Shown in pieces: positions 1-7,880 of a stretch of 64,000 nt of DNA. The translations under genes and the position numbers were made by a program. The stretch's first letter is position 1; each line of letters opens with the position of its first letter. The notes beneath the pieces are model-generated. The model was not told where the DNA came from, did no database searches, and was given only the letters and a program-made list of their open reading frames with translations. The stretch lies in the NCBI RefSeq assembly GCF_014205295.1, contig NZ_JACHNF010000001.1:4650001-4714000 (forward strand). Direction: 5' to 3'. This DNA is from Kribbella solani. GTDB lineage: Bacteria; Actinomycetota; Actinomycetes; Propionibacteriales; Kribbellaceae.

Positions 1-1
1 C

Positions 2-2359
2 AATCCCTGTGGTGACGGCCCCGCTCCGGTCGGCGCGACACTCAAACCGCCGGCCGCCGAAGGTGGTGCGCTGCGCGCGCAGGACGTGCGTACGCCGGGC
101 GATCCGACCAGCCTGGACGGCTCCATCATCCGGATCGACCCGAACACCGGCCAGGCCGCGCCGGGTAACCCGATGGCCTCCAGTACGGACGCGAACGCCC
201 GCCGGATCGTTGCTTACGGCCTCCGTAATCCGATGCGCTTCACGTTCCGCCCGGGTACGAAGGAACTGTGGATCGGCGATGTCGGGTACTCGACGTGGGA
301 GGAGATCGACCGCGTCATCGACCCGACCGCGAAGGTGACGAACTTCGGATGGCCTTGTTATGAAGGCTCCGCGCGGCAGCCCGGGTACGACGCGATCAAC
401 GTGAACCTGTGCGAGAACCTGTACGCGGCCGGACCGTCGGCGGTCGCATCGCCGTACTACGCGTACAAGCACACCGACCACATCGTCCCGGGTGAATCGT
501 GCACTGTCGGCAGCTCCTCGATCGCCGGAATGTCCTTCTACAGCGAGGGAAACTACCCCGCCGGGTACGACGGAGCGCTGTTCTTCGCGGACTACAGCCG
601 ACGTTGCGTGTGGGCGATGATGCCGGGCGCGAACGGTCTGCCTGATCCGGCGAAGACGCAGGTGTTCGCATCCGGGTACGGCGCGACGCGGTTGCAGACG
701 GGCCCGGGTGGCGACCTGTTCGCGGTCGACTACGACAACGGCCGAGTCCTGCGGTACGTGTACGACGCGACGAACAACCCACCGACGGCGGTGATCCAGG
801 CCGATCCGTCCAGCGGTCCGACGCCGTTGACCGTGACGTTCGACGGCACCGCATCCAACGATGCCGACGGCGATCCGCTCACGTACGCCTGGGATCTCGA
901 CGGTGACGGCGTGTACGACGACTCGACCGCGGCGGTTGTCCAGCACACGTACACGACGTCCGGCGAGGTGACGGCACGATTGAAAGTGTCGGACGGCCAC
1001 ACCACCAGTACGACGTCGAAACAGATCAGCGTCGCGAACACGGCGCCGACGGCAACGATCACCGCGCCTGGTCCGGCCACGACCTGGAAGGTTGGTGACA
1101 CCATCAACTTCTCCGGTACGGCGACCGATCCCGAGCAGGGAACCTTGCCCGCGACGGCGCTGACCTGGGCGTTGATCATGCACCACTGCCCAAGTGATTG
1201 CCATACGCACACAATCACCTCGATGACTGGCGCGCGGGGGTCGTTCACCGCGCCGGATCACGAGTATCCGTCGTACCTCGAACTGCGGTTGACCGCTACG
1301 GACGCGCAAGGACTCACCGACATCAAGAGCGTTCGGCTCGATCCGAAGACGGTCACGATGAAATTCGGTACGTCGCCCGCCGGGTTGCCGGTGACCTACA
1401 ACGACAAGAGCGGAAAGAGTCAGCTGACCGGCACGACGATCGTCGGATCGAGTGTTTCGGTGTCGGCAGATCCCTTGCAGACGGCAACGAACCAGGTGTA
1501 TCGATTCGGTTTGTGGTCGGATGGCGGCGCCCGGGATCACAACCTGGTAGCGCCGGCGACGGCCACCACGTACACCGCGATGTACGGCGCGAAACGCAAT
1601 CTCGCTCGCGGTCGACCTGCCGTTGCCTCCAGCACCTATCTGGCCGGGCGCGAGGCATCGAAGGCGGTCGACGGCGCGATGACGACCGCCTGGTCGAGCG
1701 CACGCACCGATCCGCAGTGGTTGCGCGTCGATCTCGGCTCGGTACAGCTCGTGAACCGGGTACTGCTGAACTGGCTGTCGACGTCCTACGCGAAGGCGTA
1801 CCAGATCCAGGTCTCCGGGAGCGGGCGGACCTGGAAGACGGTCGCGTCGACAGTGAGCGGCGACGGCGGTACGGACAACGTGATGTTCTCGCCGAACTAC
1901 GCGCGCTACGTACGGATCAACGCGACCAAACGAGCCGTTGCCGGAAGCTACTATTCGCTCTGGGAGTTCGGTGTCTTCCAGGACACCGGCGCGGCGACCG
2001 GGATCGCCGGGAAGTGCATCGACGTGTACCAGGCCGCGACCGCCAACGGTACGCCGACGACGCTCTACACCTGCAAGGGCGCGGTGAACCAGCAGTGGAC
2101 GCCGTCGGTCGACGACGGGACAGTGCGCACGATGGGCAAGTGTTTGTCCGCTCGTGGCACTGCCCTCAAGACGCCGACTGTGCTGTGGACTTGCGACGGC
2201 TCACCGGGGCAGCGGTGGATTCCGCAACCGAACGGTTCGCTCGTCAACGCCGCCGCGCCACTCTGCCTCGACGCCAGCGGCGCGTCTTCGGCCAACGGCA
2301 CCCGACTGATCCTCTACACGTGTAACGGCGGGACCAATCAGAGGTGGGCGCTGCCCTGA
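2..2359 (+). CDS. Secreted PQQ-type sugar dehydrogenase with PKD, discoidin and ricin-lectin domains (5' partial)
   Basis: The reading frame is open to the left edge, so the start and signal peptide lie outside; 785 residues are visible. Residues 1-255 are the C-terminal part of a glucose/sorbosone dehydrogenase beta-propeller (LDGSIIRIDPNTG, GLRNPMRFTF, FGWPCYEG, LFFADYSRRCVW). A PKD domain follows (about 260-345, DGDPLTYAWDLDGDGVYDD), then an Ig-like segment (345-445), a discoidin/F5-8C carbohydrate-binding domain (about 533-660) and a C-terminal ricin-B lectin trefoil (667-785) with QQW/QRW repeats. The family oxidises sugars extracellularly with PQQ; the added modules suggest attachment to polysaccharide. 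It is likely exported and acts on plant or fungal carbohydrate. The substrate cannot be told. Its 3' end overlaps the frame-restored SRPBCC gene on the other strand by about 22 bp. Confidence 0.88.
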   Translation, partial: NPCGDGPAPVGATLKPPAAEGGALRAQDVRTPGDPTSLDGSIIRIDPNTGQAAPGNPMASSTDANARRIVAYGLRNPMRFTFRPGTKELWIGDVGYSTWEEIDRVIDPTAKVTNFGWPCYEGSARQPGYDAINVNLCENLYAAGPSAVASPYYAYKHTDHIVPGESCTVGSSSIAGMSFYSEGNYPAGYDGALFFADYSRRCVWAMMPGANGLPDPAKTQVFASGYGATRLQTGPGGDLFAVDYDNGRVLRYVYDATNNPPTAVIQADPSSGPTPLTVTFDGTASNDADGDPLTYAWDLDGDGVYDDSTAAVVQHTYTTSGEVTARLKVSDGHTTSTTSKQISVANTAPTATITAPGPATTWKVGDTINFSGTATDPEQGTLPATALTWALIMHHCPSDCHTHTITSMTGARGSFTAPDHEYPSYLELRLTATDAQGLTDIKSVRLDPKTVTMKFGTSPAGLPVTYNDKSGKSQLTGTTIVGSSVSVSADPLQTATNQVYRFGLWSDGGARDHNLVAPATATTYTAMYGAKRNLARGRPAVASSTYLAGREASKAVDGAMTTAWSSARTDPQWLRVDLGSVQLVNRVLLNWLSTSYAKAYQIQVSGSGRTWKTVASTVSGDGGTDNVMFSPNYARYVRINATKRAVAGSYYSLWEFGVFQDTGAATGIAGKCIDVYQAATANGTPTTLYTCKGAVNQQWTPSVDDGTVRTMGKCLSARGTALKTPTVLWTCDGSPGQRWIPQPNGSLVNAAAPLCLDASGASSANGTRLILYTCNGGTNQRWALP

Positions 2360-2795
2360 AGCAGGTCGCCGAGGCGGCGAAGGACGTGGCTGCGCCAGCC
2401 GCCGTTCATGAAGCGGCGGGCCAGCTGCTGGGTCGGGTCGTCCGGATCGAACCCCGAATGTTCCAGAAACAGCCGCGTTCCTTACCTTCGGGCTGGAGCG
2501 TCCAGGCGACCTCGGTTGCCATGCCGTCCGGGTCGGCGGCGTCGGCCCAGCTGATCCGCAGCCGCTTCTGCGGTGTCAGCTCCAGCACCTCGCAGGCGAT
2601 CGTGCCGGAGAACCCGGTCTGCCCGACCGGCCGCGCCTGGAAGGTGAACTTGTGGCCGATCGCCGGCCGGAAATCGTTCGGCATCAGCCATTCCGCCATC
2701 AGCTCCGGCGTGGTCAGAGCACGCCAGAGCTTCGCCGGTGGATGCGGGAAGTACTGATCGACCTCGATCGTGGTCAGGTCGTCACTCGTTGCCAT
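2338..2795 (-). pseudogene. SRPBCC/AHSA1-family protein with a -1 frameshift
   Basis: The N-terminal part (start ATG 2795, MATSDDLTTIEVDQYF) is a typical activator-of-Hsp90-ATPase-like START domain of the kind paired with ArsR regulators (ALTTPELMAEWLMPNDF, GTIACEVLELTPQKRLRISW). After WTLQPEGK the frame is lost and the literal ORF runs on as non-homologous sequence to a stop at 2406. Adding one G near 2480-2486 (GGTAAGG) restores LFLEHSGFDPDDPTQQLARR and the expected family C-terminus, ending at a TGA at 2338. The ATG overlaps the end of the frame-restored arsR gene by 14 bp, as expected for translational coupling. It is either a sequencing error or a real pseudogene; a second indel lies in the neighbouring gene. 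Confidence 0.75.
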
Positions 2796-3130
2796 CAGCA
2801 TCCATCCGGTCGAGTACGCCACCGAGCGCGGCCATCCGGTCACGCCAGAAGCGCTCGTACGGAGCGAGCCAGTCGATCAACTCCGCCATCGGCGCTCCGG
2901 TGACGCGATAGAAGCGATGCCGCCCGTCGAGCCGTTCCTCCACCAGGCCACTCTCCCGTAACGCGCGGAGGTTGCTCGGAGACGCTCGGGCGCGCCATGT
3001 CGAACTTCCCGGCCAGCTCGCCGGCGGTGTGCTCGCCGATCAGCAACGCGTCCAGAATGTCGCGGCGCGTCGGGTTGGCGAGCGCGCCGAACACCTCGTC
3101 CAGCGGCCCGCTCTTGACCCGTCGAGGCAC
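2782..3130 (-). pseudogene. ArsR-family winged-helix regulator with a +1 frameshift
   Basis: Starts with GTG at 3130 (MPRRVKSGPLDEVFGALANP). The N-terminal half is a clear ArsR HTH (NPTRRDILDALLIGEHTAGE, DMARPSVSE). Right after SVSE the frame breaks. Removing one base near 2971-2973 restores HLRALRESGLVEERLDGRHR and then RVTGAPMAELIDWLAPYERF, the signature tail of the ArsR subfamily that accompanies SRPBCC proteins, ending at TGA 2782. As written, the product would lose the recognition helix and wing. The gene lies between the half-VOC ORF (7 bp upstream) and the SRPBCC gene it overlaps. The intact ancestor probably repressed this operon through the palindrome at 3297-3312. Confidence 0.75.
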
Positions 3131-3136
3131 GGTTCC

Positions 3137-3283
3137 TCAGCCCTGCAGCACGTAGCCGTTGCCGTCCGGGTCGGCGAACGTTGCCTGCTTCCCCCACGGC
3201 ATTTCGTTGGCACCCTCAACGATCACGCCGGCCGCCTGCAGCCGCGCGATGTCCGCGTCGAGATCATCGGTGTTGATCGCCAT
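3137..3283 (-). CDS. Single-module VOC (glyoxalase-like) mini-protein or VOC remnant, 48 aa
   Basis: The ATG at 3283 opens a 48-residue ORF (MAINTDDLDADIARLQAAGV ... TFADPDGNGYVLQG) that matches the C-terminal beta-alpha-beta-beta-beta module of VOC proteins; normal family members carry two such modules in about 120-130 residues. No N-terminal module is found in any frame upstream; the XRE gene ends only 25 bp away. The start is preceded by TATAGT-N6-ATG, a good leaderless promoter, and by a perfect palindrome. It could be a deletion remnant or a genuine half-VOC protein that dimerises. It heads the arsR-SRPBCC operon. The domain call is firm; whether it is functional is open. Confidence 0.6.
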   Translation of the reverse strand: MAINTDDLDADIARLQAAGVIVEGANEMPWGKQATFADPDGNGYVLQG

Positions 3284-3319
3284 AGCTTCACTATAGGTAG
3301 GAATATTCCTACACGTCGA
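3284..3319 (-). promoter_or_regulatory. Promoter/operator of the half-VOC-arsR-SRPBCC operon
   Basis: On the minus strand: a -35-like TCGACG, 18 bp of spacer, the -10 TATAGT (3290-3295 on the plus strand), 6 nt, then ATG 3283. The spacer contains the perfect 16-bp palindrome GTAGGAATATTCCTAC at 3297-3312, a position typical for a steric repressor such as ArsR. The palindrome also contains the stop codon of the XRE gene. The role as operator is inferred from position and symmetry. Confidence 0.55.
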
Positions 3320-4139
3320 GATTGGCCAGCGCGGCCGTCGTGGCCGCGTCGTTGGGCGTGTAGATCTCCAGCCGGTGGTCGGGGCTGTCAGGCTGCAGCC
3401 AAACCTGGTACGCGACGTTGGCGGGGCCAATCGTCGGGTGCTGGAGGTACATGTCCCCGGTGGTGCAGTCGGCGACCTCTCCGGTGGCCCACAGCTGGGC
3501 GAATCGGTCGCTGCGCATGGTGAGTTCGCCGATCAGGTTCGCCAGCCGGGCGTCGGTCGGGTACCGGCCGGCGGTCAGCCGCAGGTACGCGACGTGGATG
3601 CGAGCGAGTTCGTCCCAGTTGCGGTGCAGTTCTCTGGTCAGCGGGTCGAGGAAGAACATCCGCGGGATCGAAGGACGGGCACCGGCGTCGTACGGCGCCT
3701 CGTGGTCGACGTGTTCGGCGAGCAGCGCGTGCCCGGCGCGGTTCCACGCGAGTACGTCGCCGCGCCGGCCCAGCAGGATCGCGGGCGTTGTCTCGGCCAA
3801 GGACTTGAGCAACGACAGGACCCTCGGATGCGGCTCCTCGGGTGGCGGCTCGGCCAGGCCCGAGTGCACCGGCTGCCGGGCGAGGTTGTGCAGATGCGCG
3901 GTCTCCACGTCATCCAGCTCCAGTACTCGTGCCAGCGCGCCGAGTACCTGCTCGGATGCCGTCTCGGCCTGTCCTTGTTCGAGTCGCGTGTAGTACCCGG
4001 CGCTCATGCCGGCCAGGTGGGCGAGTTCTTCGCGGCGCAGTCCTGGTACGCGGCGGGCGGACCCGTACGTACGCAGGCCGATCTGGTCAGGGGTGACCCG
4101 ATCCCGGCGGCTCTTCAAGAACGCTCCGAGGCTTTCCAC
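3309..4139 (-). CDS. XRE-family regulator with MmyB-like ligand-binding domain
   Basis: 276 aa. The HTH is near the N-terminus (VPGLRREELAHLAGMSAGYY, TRLEQGQ), followed by the MLTR/MmyB-type PAS-like domain (LLGRRGDVLAWNRAGHALLA, LTRELHRNWDELARIHVAYL, VWLQPDSPDHRLEIYTPND). Members are transcription factors that usually control an adjacent transporter or oxidoreductase, here the divergent MFS pump. The frame is open further upstream, but GTG 4139 is preferred because TACGCT (4147-4152) followed by 7 nt places a leaderless -10 element right before it. The stop codon lies inside the operator palindrome of the next operon. Confidence 0.85.
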   Translation of the reverse strand: MESLGAFLKSRRDRVTPDQIGLRTYGSARRVPGLRREELAHLAGMSAGYYTRLEQGQAETASEQVLGALARVLELDDVETAHLHNLARQPVHSGLAEPPPEEPHPRVLSLLKSLAETTPAILLGRRGDVLAWNRAGHALLAEHVDHEAPYDAGARPSIPRMFFLDPLTRELHRNWDELARIHVAYLRLTAGRYPTDARLANLIGELTMRSDRFAQLWATGEVADCTTGDMYLQHPTIGPANVAYQVWLQPDSPDHRLEIYTPNDAATTAALANLDV

Positions 4140-4242
4140 ATCATCGAGCGTACGCAACCACGCACGCCGGCTGGGTGTACCTGTCAGGTGTACCCACGAC
4201 AGGTGGCTGGTTGCCGACGCTGCGAGCTCCGATGGTTGCCGT
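4140..4242. promoter_or_regulatory. Divergent promoter region, XRE regulator / MFS pump
   Basis: 103 bp between the two divergent starts. It holds a direct repeat GGTGTACC at 4174-4181 and 4187-4194 (13-bp phase) and an inverted CCTGTC/GACAGG pair around the second copy; these are candidate regulator sites. The XRE gene has TACGCT-N7-GTG; the MFS gene has GATGGT-N6-ATG, suggesting leaderless starts on both sides. Confidence 0.4.
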
Positions 4243-5706
4243 ATGTCGCAAACCACCGCATCCACGACGAACCTGCGGGCCTGGCTTGGTCTCCTGGTCG
4301 TCCTCGGTCCCGTCCTGCTGGTCTCGATGGACGGCTCGATCCTGTTCCTCGCGCTGCCGCGCATCAGCCAAGCCCTCGATCCGTCCGCTGATCAGGCGCT
4401 CTGGATTCTGGACGTGTACGGCTTTGCGGTCGGCTCGTTGCTGATTGCTTTCGGCAACATCGGCGACCGGTACGGGCGGTTCAGGCTGTTGCGGATCGGG
4501 GCGCTGTTCTTCGGGCTCGGGTCCGCCGGTGCCGCCTTGGCCCCGTCGCCGGAGCTGCTGATCGCGGCTCGCGCGGTGATGGGGATCGCGGGCGCGACCC
4601 TGCTTCCGTCCGCGCTGGCGTTGCTGAGCGAACTGTTCGCCGATCCACGCCGCCGGGCACAGGCGATCGGGATCTTCGCGGCGACGTTCGCGGCCGGGTT
4701 CGCGATCGGGCCGGTGATCGGTGGGGTGCTGCTGGAGCGGTTCTGGTGGGGGTCGGTGTTCCTGGTGAACCTACCGGTGATTGTGGTGTTCCTTGCGGCC
4801 AGTCCGTTCCTGCTCAGCGAAGTACGCGCTACCCGGCGAGGGCGGGTCGATGTGCCGAGCGTGGCCGCGTCGGCGATCGGTCTATTGTTGACGATCTACA
4901 GTCTCAAGCATGCCGCCGCCGATGGGGTGTCCGGTGCGGCCGTGATCACGATGGTTGCGGGGCTGGCCGTGCTGGGCTGGTTCGGCGTACGTCAGCGGCG
5001 GTTGGAGCATCCGTTGATCGACTTCACGCTCTTCCGTGACCGGGTGTTCGGGATCGCTGTCATCACCGGGTTGCTCCCGCTCGCCGCGTGGTCCGCGACG
5101 GCGTACCTGGCCGGGATCTATCTGCAGTCCGTGCTTGGGATTCCGGTGCTGCGGGCGGCGCTGCTCGCGCTGCCTGGCGCGGCGGTGCTCACCATCACGT
5201 GCGTTGTCGTGCCGGCCGTGGTCGATCGGATCGGGAAGCGGAACGCACTGCTGATCTGCCATTTCACGATCGCCGGCGGGTTGCTGTTGTTGCTGCCGAT
5301 CACGGTCAGTGGTGGGGCGGGCTGGTACGTGGCGTCGACCGCTGTCGCGGGGGTTGGGTACGGGATTTCGTTCGCTGTGGTCGCGGACACGGCGGTCGGC
5401 GCGGTGCCGCCGGAGCGGGCCGGGTCGGCGGGCGCGATCGCGGAGACCAGCAATGAGCTCGGCAACGCGCTGGGGATCGCGTTGCTGGGGTCGCTGGCGG
5501 CGCTGTTGTTCCGGCTGTACGGACCGGACCTCGCACCGACACTGGATGCGACGCTCCAGGTTCCTGGTCTGGCGGACACGGTCGTCGCCGACGCGAAGTC
5601 AGCGTTCGTCACCGGCCTACAGGTAGTCGCCGCCACGGCAAGCGCCTTACACCTGCTCCTCGGCGCCGTCACCCTCCGCCGGCTACCCCGAACCACCGGA
5701 CGCTAG
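4243..5706 (+). CDS. MFS drug transporter, DHA2 (14-TMS) type
   Basis: 487 aa, consistent with the 14-helix EmrB/QacA family of proton antiporters. Motif A-like NIGDRYGRFRLLRIGALFFG follows TMS2, and motif C-like ATFAAGFAIGPVIGGVLLE lies in TMS5; motif D1-like VSMDGSILFLALPRI is in TMS1. Hydrophobic segments run through to residue 475. Start ATG 4243 (MSQTTASTTNLRAWLGL) is chosen over an upstream ATG because the protein begins normally for the family and a -10-like GATGGT sits 6 nt upstream. Likely an efflux pump controlled by the divergent XRE regulator. Substrate unknown. Confidence 0.88.
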   Translation: MSQTTASTTNLRAWLGLLVVLGPVLLVSMDGSILFLALPRISQALDPSADQALWILDVYGFAVGSLLIAFGNIGDRYGRFRLLRIGALFFGLGSAGAALAPSPELLIAARAVMGIAGATLLPSALALLSELFADPRRRAQAIGIFAATFAAGFAIGPVIGGVLLERFWWGSVFLVNLPVIVVFLAASPFLLSEVRATRRGRVDVPSVAASAIGLLLTIYSLKHAAADGVSGAAVITMVAGLAVLGWFGVRQRRLEHPLIDFTLFRDRVFGIAVITGLLPLAAWSATAYLAGIYLQSVLGIPVLRAALLALPGAAVLTITCVVVPAVVDRIGKRNALLICHFTIAGGLLLLLPITVSGGAGWYVASTAVAGVGYGISFAVVADTAVGAVPPERAGSAGAIAETSNELGNALGIALLGSLAALLFRLYGPDLAPTLDATLQVPGLADTVVADAKSAFVTGLQVVAATASALHLLLGAVTLRRLPRTTGR

Positions 5707-5708
5707 AA

Positions 5709-5803
5709 GTGCCTGCCGGCCCCGCCCACCGCCGCCGACCCGGGAACTGAAGGTGCCTGCCGGCCCCACCCACCGGCCCCGACCCGAAACTGGAGGTGCC
5801 TGC
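5709..5803. repeat. Tandem repeat, about 2.2 copies of a 43-44 bp unit
   Basis: GTGCCTGCCGGCCCC begins copies at 5709 and 5753, and GTGCCTGC begins a truncated third at 5796. It lies right after the MFS stop codon, in the 200-bp gap before the glycosyltransferase. Downstream of it are an AT-rich TCTATAGCT stretch (possible -10 element) and a small hairpin at about 5824-5847. Confidence 0.7.
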
Positions 5804-5906
5804 ATTTTCAATCTATAGCTGATGGGGGGACTTGCCGCAAGCCCCCGATTGTGGTGGATGATTGCCGACCGCAACCAGAATTCCGGACACCTTGGGGGAA
5901 GTTGAG

Positions 5907-7118
5907 ATGCGGGTTTTGCTGTCGACCTGGGGCTCTCGCGGCGATGTCGAACCGCTGGCGGGGCTCGCGGTCAAGCTTCGGCAGCTGGGCGTGGACGCGC
6001 AGGTGTGCGCCCCACCCGACGACGAGTTCGTCGCGCTGCTCGCGCGAGCCAACGTACCGATGATTCCACTCGGACCGAGCGTGCAGTCGGTCGTGTCGCG
6101 GCCGAAACCACCAACCGCGCAGGATGCGTTCAAGCTCGCGCCGGAGCTGGTCGCGGCGCGGTTCGAGACGCTGACGAGGGCAGCGGCGGATGGCTGCGAC
6201 GCGATGCTGGCAACCGGTTTGATGCCGGCCGGCGTGCGTGATGTCGCGGAAAGGCTGGGCATTCCGTACGTGCTCGCCTGCTTCCACATCCTCGGTCTGC
6301 CGTCGCAGCACACCAGCCCGGGAAAGCGCCCGGGTACGCCGCCGGCCACCGGCCCGACCGATCGGCGCGCGGAGTGGGCCCAGGACGCCGAGCGGGTGAA
6401 CGCCCTGTACGCGGAGGCGCTCAACACGCACCGCGCCGCGATCGGCCTGCCGCCGGTCGGCAATGTCCGCGATCATGTCTTCACCGAGCATCCGTGGGTC
6501 GCGGCCGATCCGGTCCTGTTGCCCGCGGCCGGGCAGACCGAACTCGACATCGTCCAGACCGGTGCGTGGATTCTGCCGGACGAACGCCCGCTGCCGGCGG
6601 ACCTCGAGCGGTTCCTCGATGCCGGGGAGCCGCCGGTGTACGTCGGTTTCGGCAGCATGGCGTCGTACGCCCCGCAAGACATCGCCCGCGCCGCGATCGA
6701 AGCGAGCCGGGCGCACGGTCGGCGCGTACTCCTCGCGCGTGGCTGGGCAGGATTGTCAACAATCGACGATGCTGCCGACTGTTTCGTGGTCGGCGAGGTG
6801 AACCAGCAGGCGCTGTTCCCCCGCGTCGCAACCGTCATCCACCACGGCGGCGCCGGCACCACCGGAACCGCGGCCCGCGCCGGTGCTGCGCAGCTGATCG
6901 TCCCGCTGATCGCCGACCAGCCCTTCTGGGCCAAGCGCGTCACCGAACTCTCCATCGGCACCTCCGCCCCTGATCCCACCACCGAGTCCCTAGCGACCGC
7001 CCTGGCCACCACCCTGTCCCCCACCACCCAATCCAAGGCCAGGTCCCTCGGCCCCACCCTCCAAACCAACGGCACCGAAGTAGCCGCCAATCTCCTCCTC
7101 CAAACCATCAACAGCTGA
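5907..7118 (+). CDS. GT1-family glycosyltransferase (UDP/TDP-sugar dependent)
   Basis: 403 aa. The N-terminus MRVLLSTWGSRGDVEPLAGL is the hallmark of the glycopeptide/sterol glycosyltransferase group (GtfA-E-like), and HHGGAGTTGTAARAG near residue 325 is the nucleotide-sugar phosphate-binding motif, followed by ADQPFWAKRV. Fold GT-B, cytosolic. ATG 5907 is preceded by GGGGGAAG. The family transfers a sugar to hydrophobic acceptors such as macrolides, glycopeptides or sterols. No biosynthetic cluster surrounds it, so a detoxifying or tailoring role on exogenous compounds is possible. Monocistronic, ending at a strong hairpin. Confidence 0.85.
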   Translation: MRVLLSTWGSRGDVEPLAGLAVKLRQLGVDAQVCAPPDDEFVALLARANVPMIPLGPSVQSVVSRPKPPTAQDAFKLAPELVAARFETLTRAAADGCDAMLATGLMPAGVRDVAERLGIPYVLACFHILGLPSQHTSPGKRPGTPPATGPTDRRAEWAQDAERVNALYAEALNTHRAAIGLPPVGNVRDHVFTEHPWVAADPVLLPAAGQTELDIVQTGAWILPDERPLPADLERFLDAGEPPVYVGFGSMASYAPQDIARAAIEASRAHGRRVLLARGWAGLSTIDDAADCFVVGEVNQQALFPRVATVIHHGGAGTTGTAARAGAAQLIVPLIADQPFWAKRVTELSIGTSAPDPTTESLATALATTLSPTTQSKARSLGPTLQTNGTEVAANLLLQTINS

Positions 7119-7145
7119 CCCAGCCCCGCTTGCCCGCTCAACGGG

Positions 7146-7180
7146 AGGGTTGCCCCCTGGAAATTCGAGGGGGCAACCCT
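7146..7180. terminator. Bidirectional hairpin terminator
   Basis: Perfect 13-bp stem: AGGGTTGCCCCCT (7146-7158) pairs with AGGGGGCAACCCT (7168-7180) across a 9-nt loop. It lies between the convergent glycosyltransferase and MBL genes. A third half, AGGGGCAACCCCT, follows at about 7189-7201. Confidence 0.75.
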
Positions 7181-7202
7181 GTACCCGAAGGGGCAACCCC
7201 TG

Positions 7203-7715
7203 TCAGCGGATCGGTTCCCAGGTGAAGGAGGTGGCGGTTCGGCGTACACGGCCGAGGCCTGGGAACGGGAGGTGGTAGGCGTGGAGGAGGACCTGCTCGT
7301 CCGCCGCCCAAGCGAGGATGCGGCGGCGGGTGGCGACTGAGGCAGGGTGGTCGAGGTCCCACGGCGTTGCCCAGCCTGGGTTGGTCACCTGTAGTGGGTC
7401 GTAGAACGTGTCCCCCACGCACAACAACCGCTCCCCAGCCGACTCCAGCAAGATCGCGGAGTGCCCCGGCGTATGCCCAGTGGCCGGTAGTGCCCGCACC
7501 CCGGGAAGAATCTCGTCGTGATGCTCGAAGGACCGGAGCCGTTCGCCGTACAGCCGGATCGTCTCTCGCGCCGCCGCGCTGTGCGGCAACGCGGATTCCT
7601 GCTCGATCGGCCCTGACCAGTACGCGACCTCGGCCACATGCGCGTACGCATCCGCCACCGGAAACGTCGGCTCCCCGGACCAGATCGCCGTGTCGACAAC
7701 CGCCATCCCATCCAC
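7203..7715 (-). pseudogene. Metallo-beta-lactamase-fold hydrolase lacking the HxHxDH motif
   Basis: 170 aa from GTG 7715. The C-terminal half is a clear MBL-fold hydrolase (GEPTFP, ALPATGHTPGHSAILLESAG with the metal-binding TGHTPGH, then LLCVGDTFYD). Family members are usually 250-300 aa and carry HxHxDH between the first strand and GEPTFP. Here VDGMAVVDTA, which looks like the first strand, is joined directly to IWSGEPTFP and no HxHxDH occurs in any nearby frame. Homology-like residues (TCGYNCLFVSTVDG) extend upstream of the only start codon. I read this as an internally deleted, probably inactive gene. The ancestor was likely a lactonase-like hydrolase. Confidence 0.55.
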
Positions 7716-7880
7716 CGTGCTGACAAACAGACAGTTGTACCCACAGGTGAGACCGGACCGCTCCGTCGCGGCGCGTAGCTCCCGGCGGTCACGTACAGAA
7801 CGACCGGACGAAGCGGCGGTGGGTTTTGTGATGTGGGGTAGCTCATGTCACATCGGTCGCCGTGGCGGCGTCAGGTGGTC

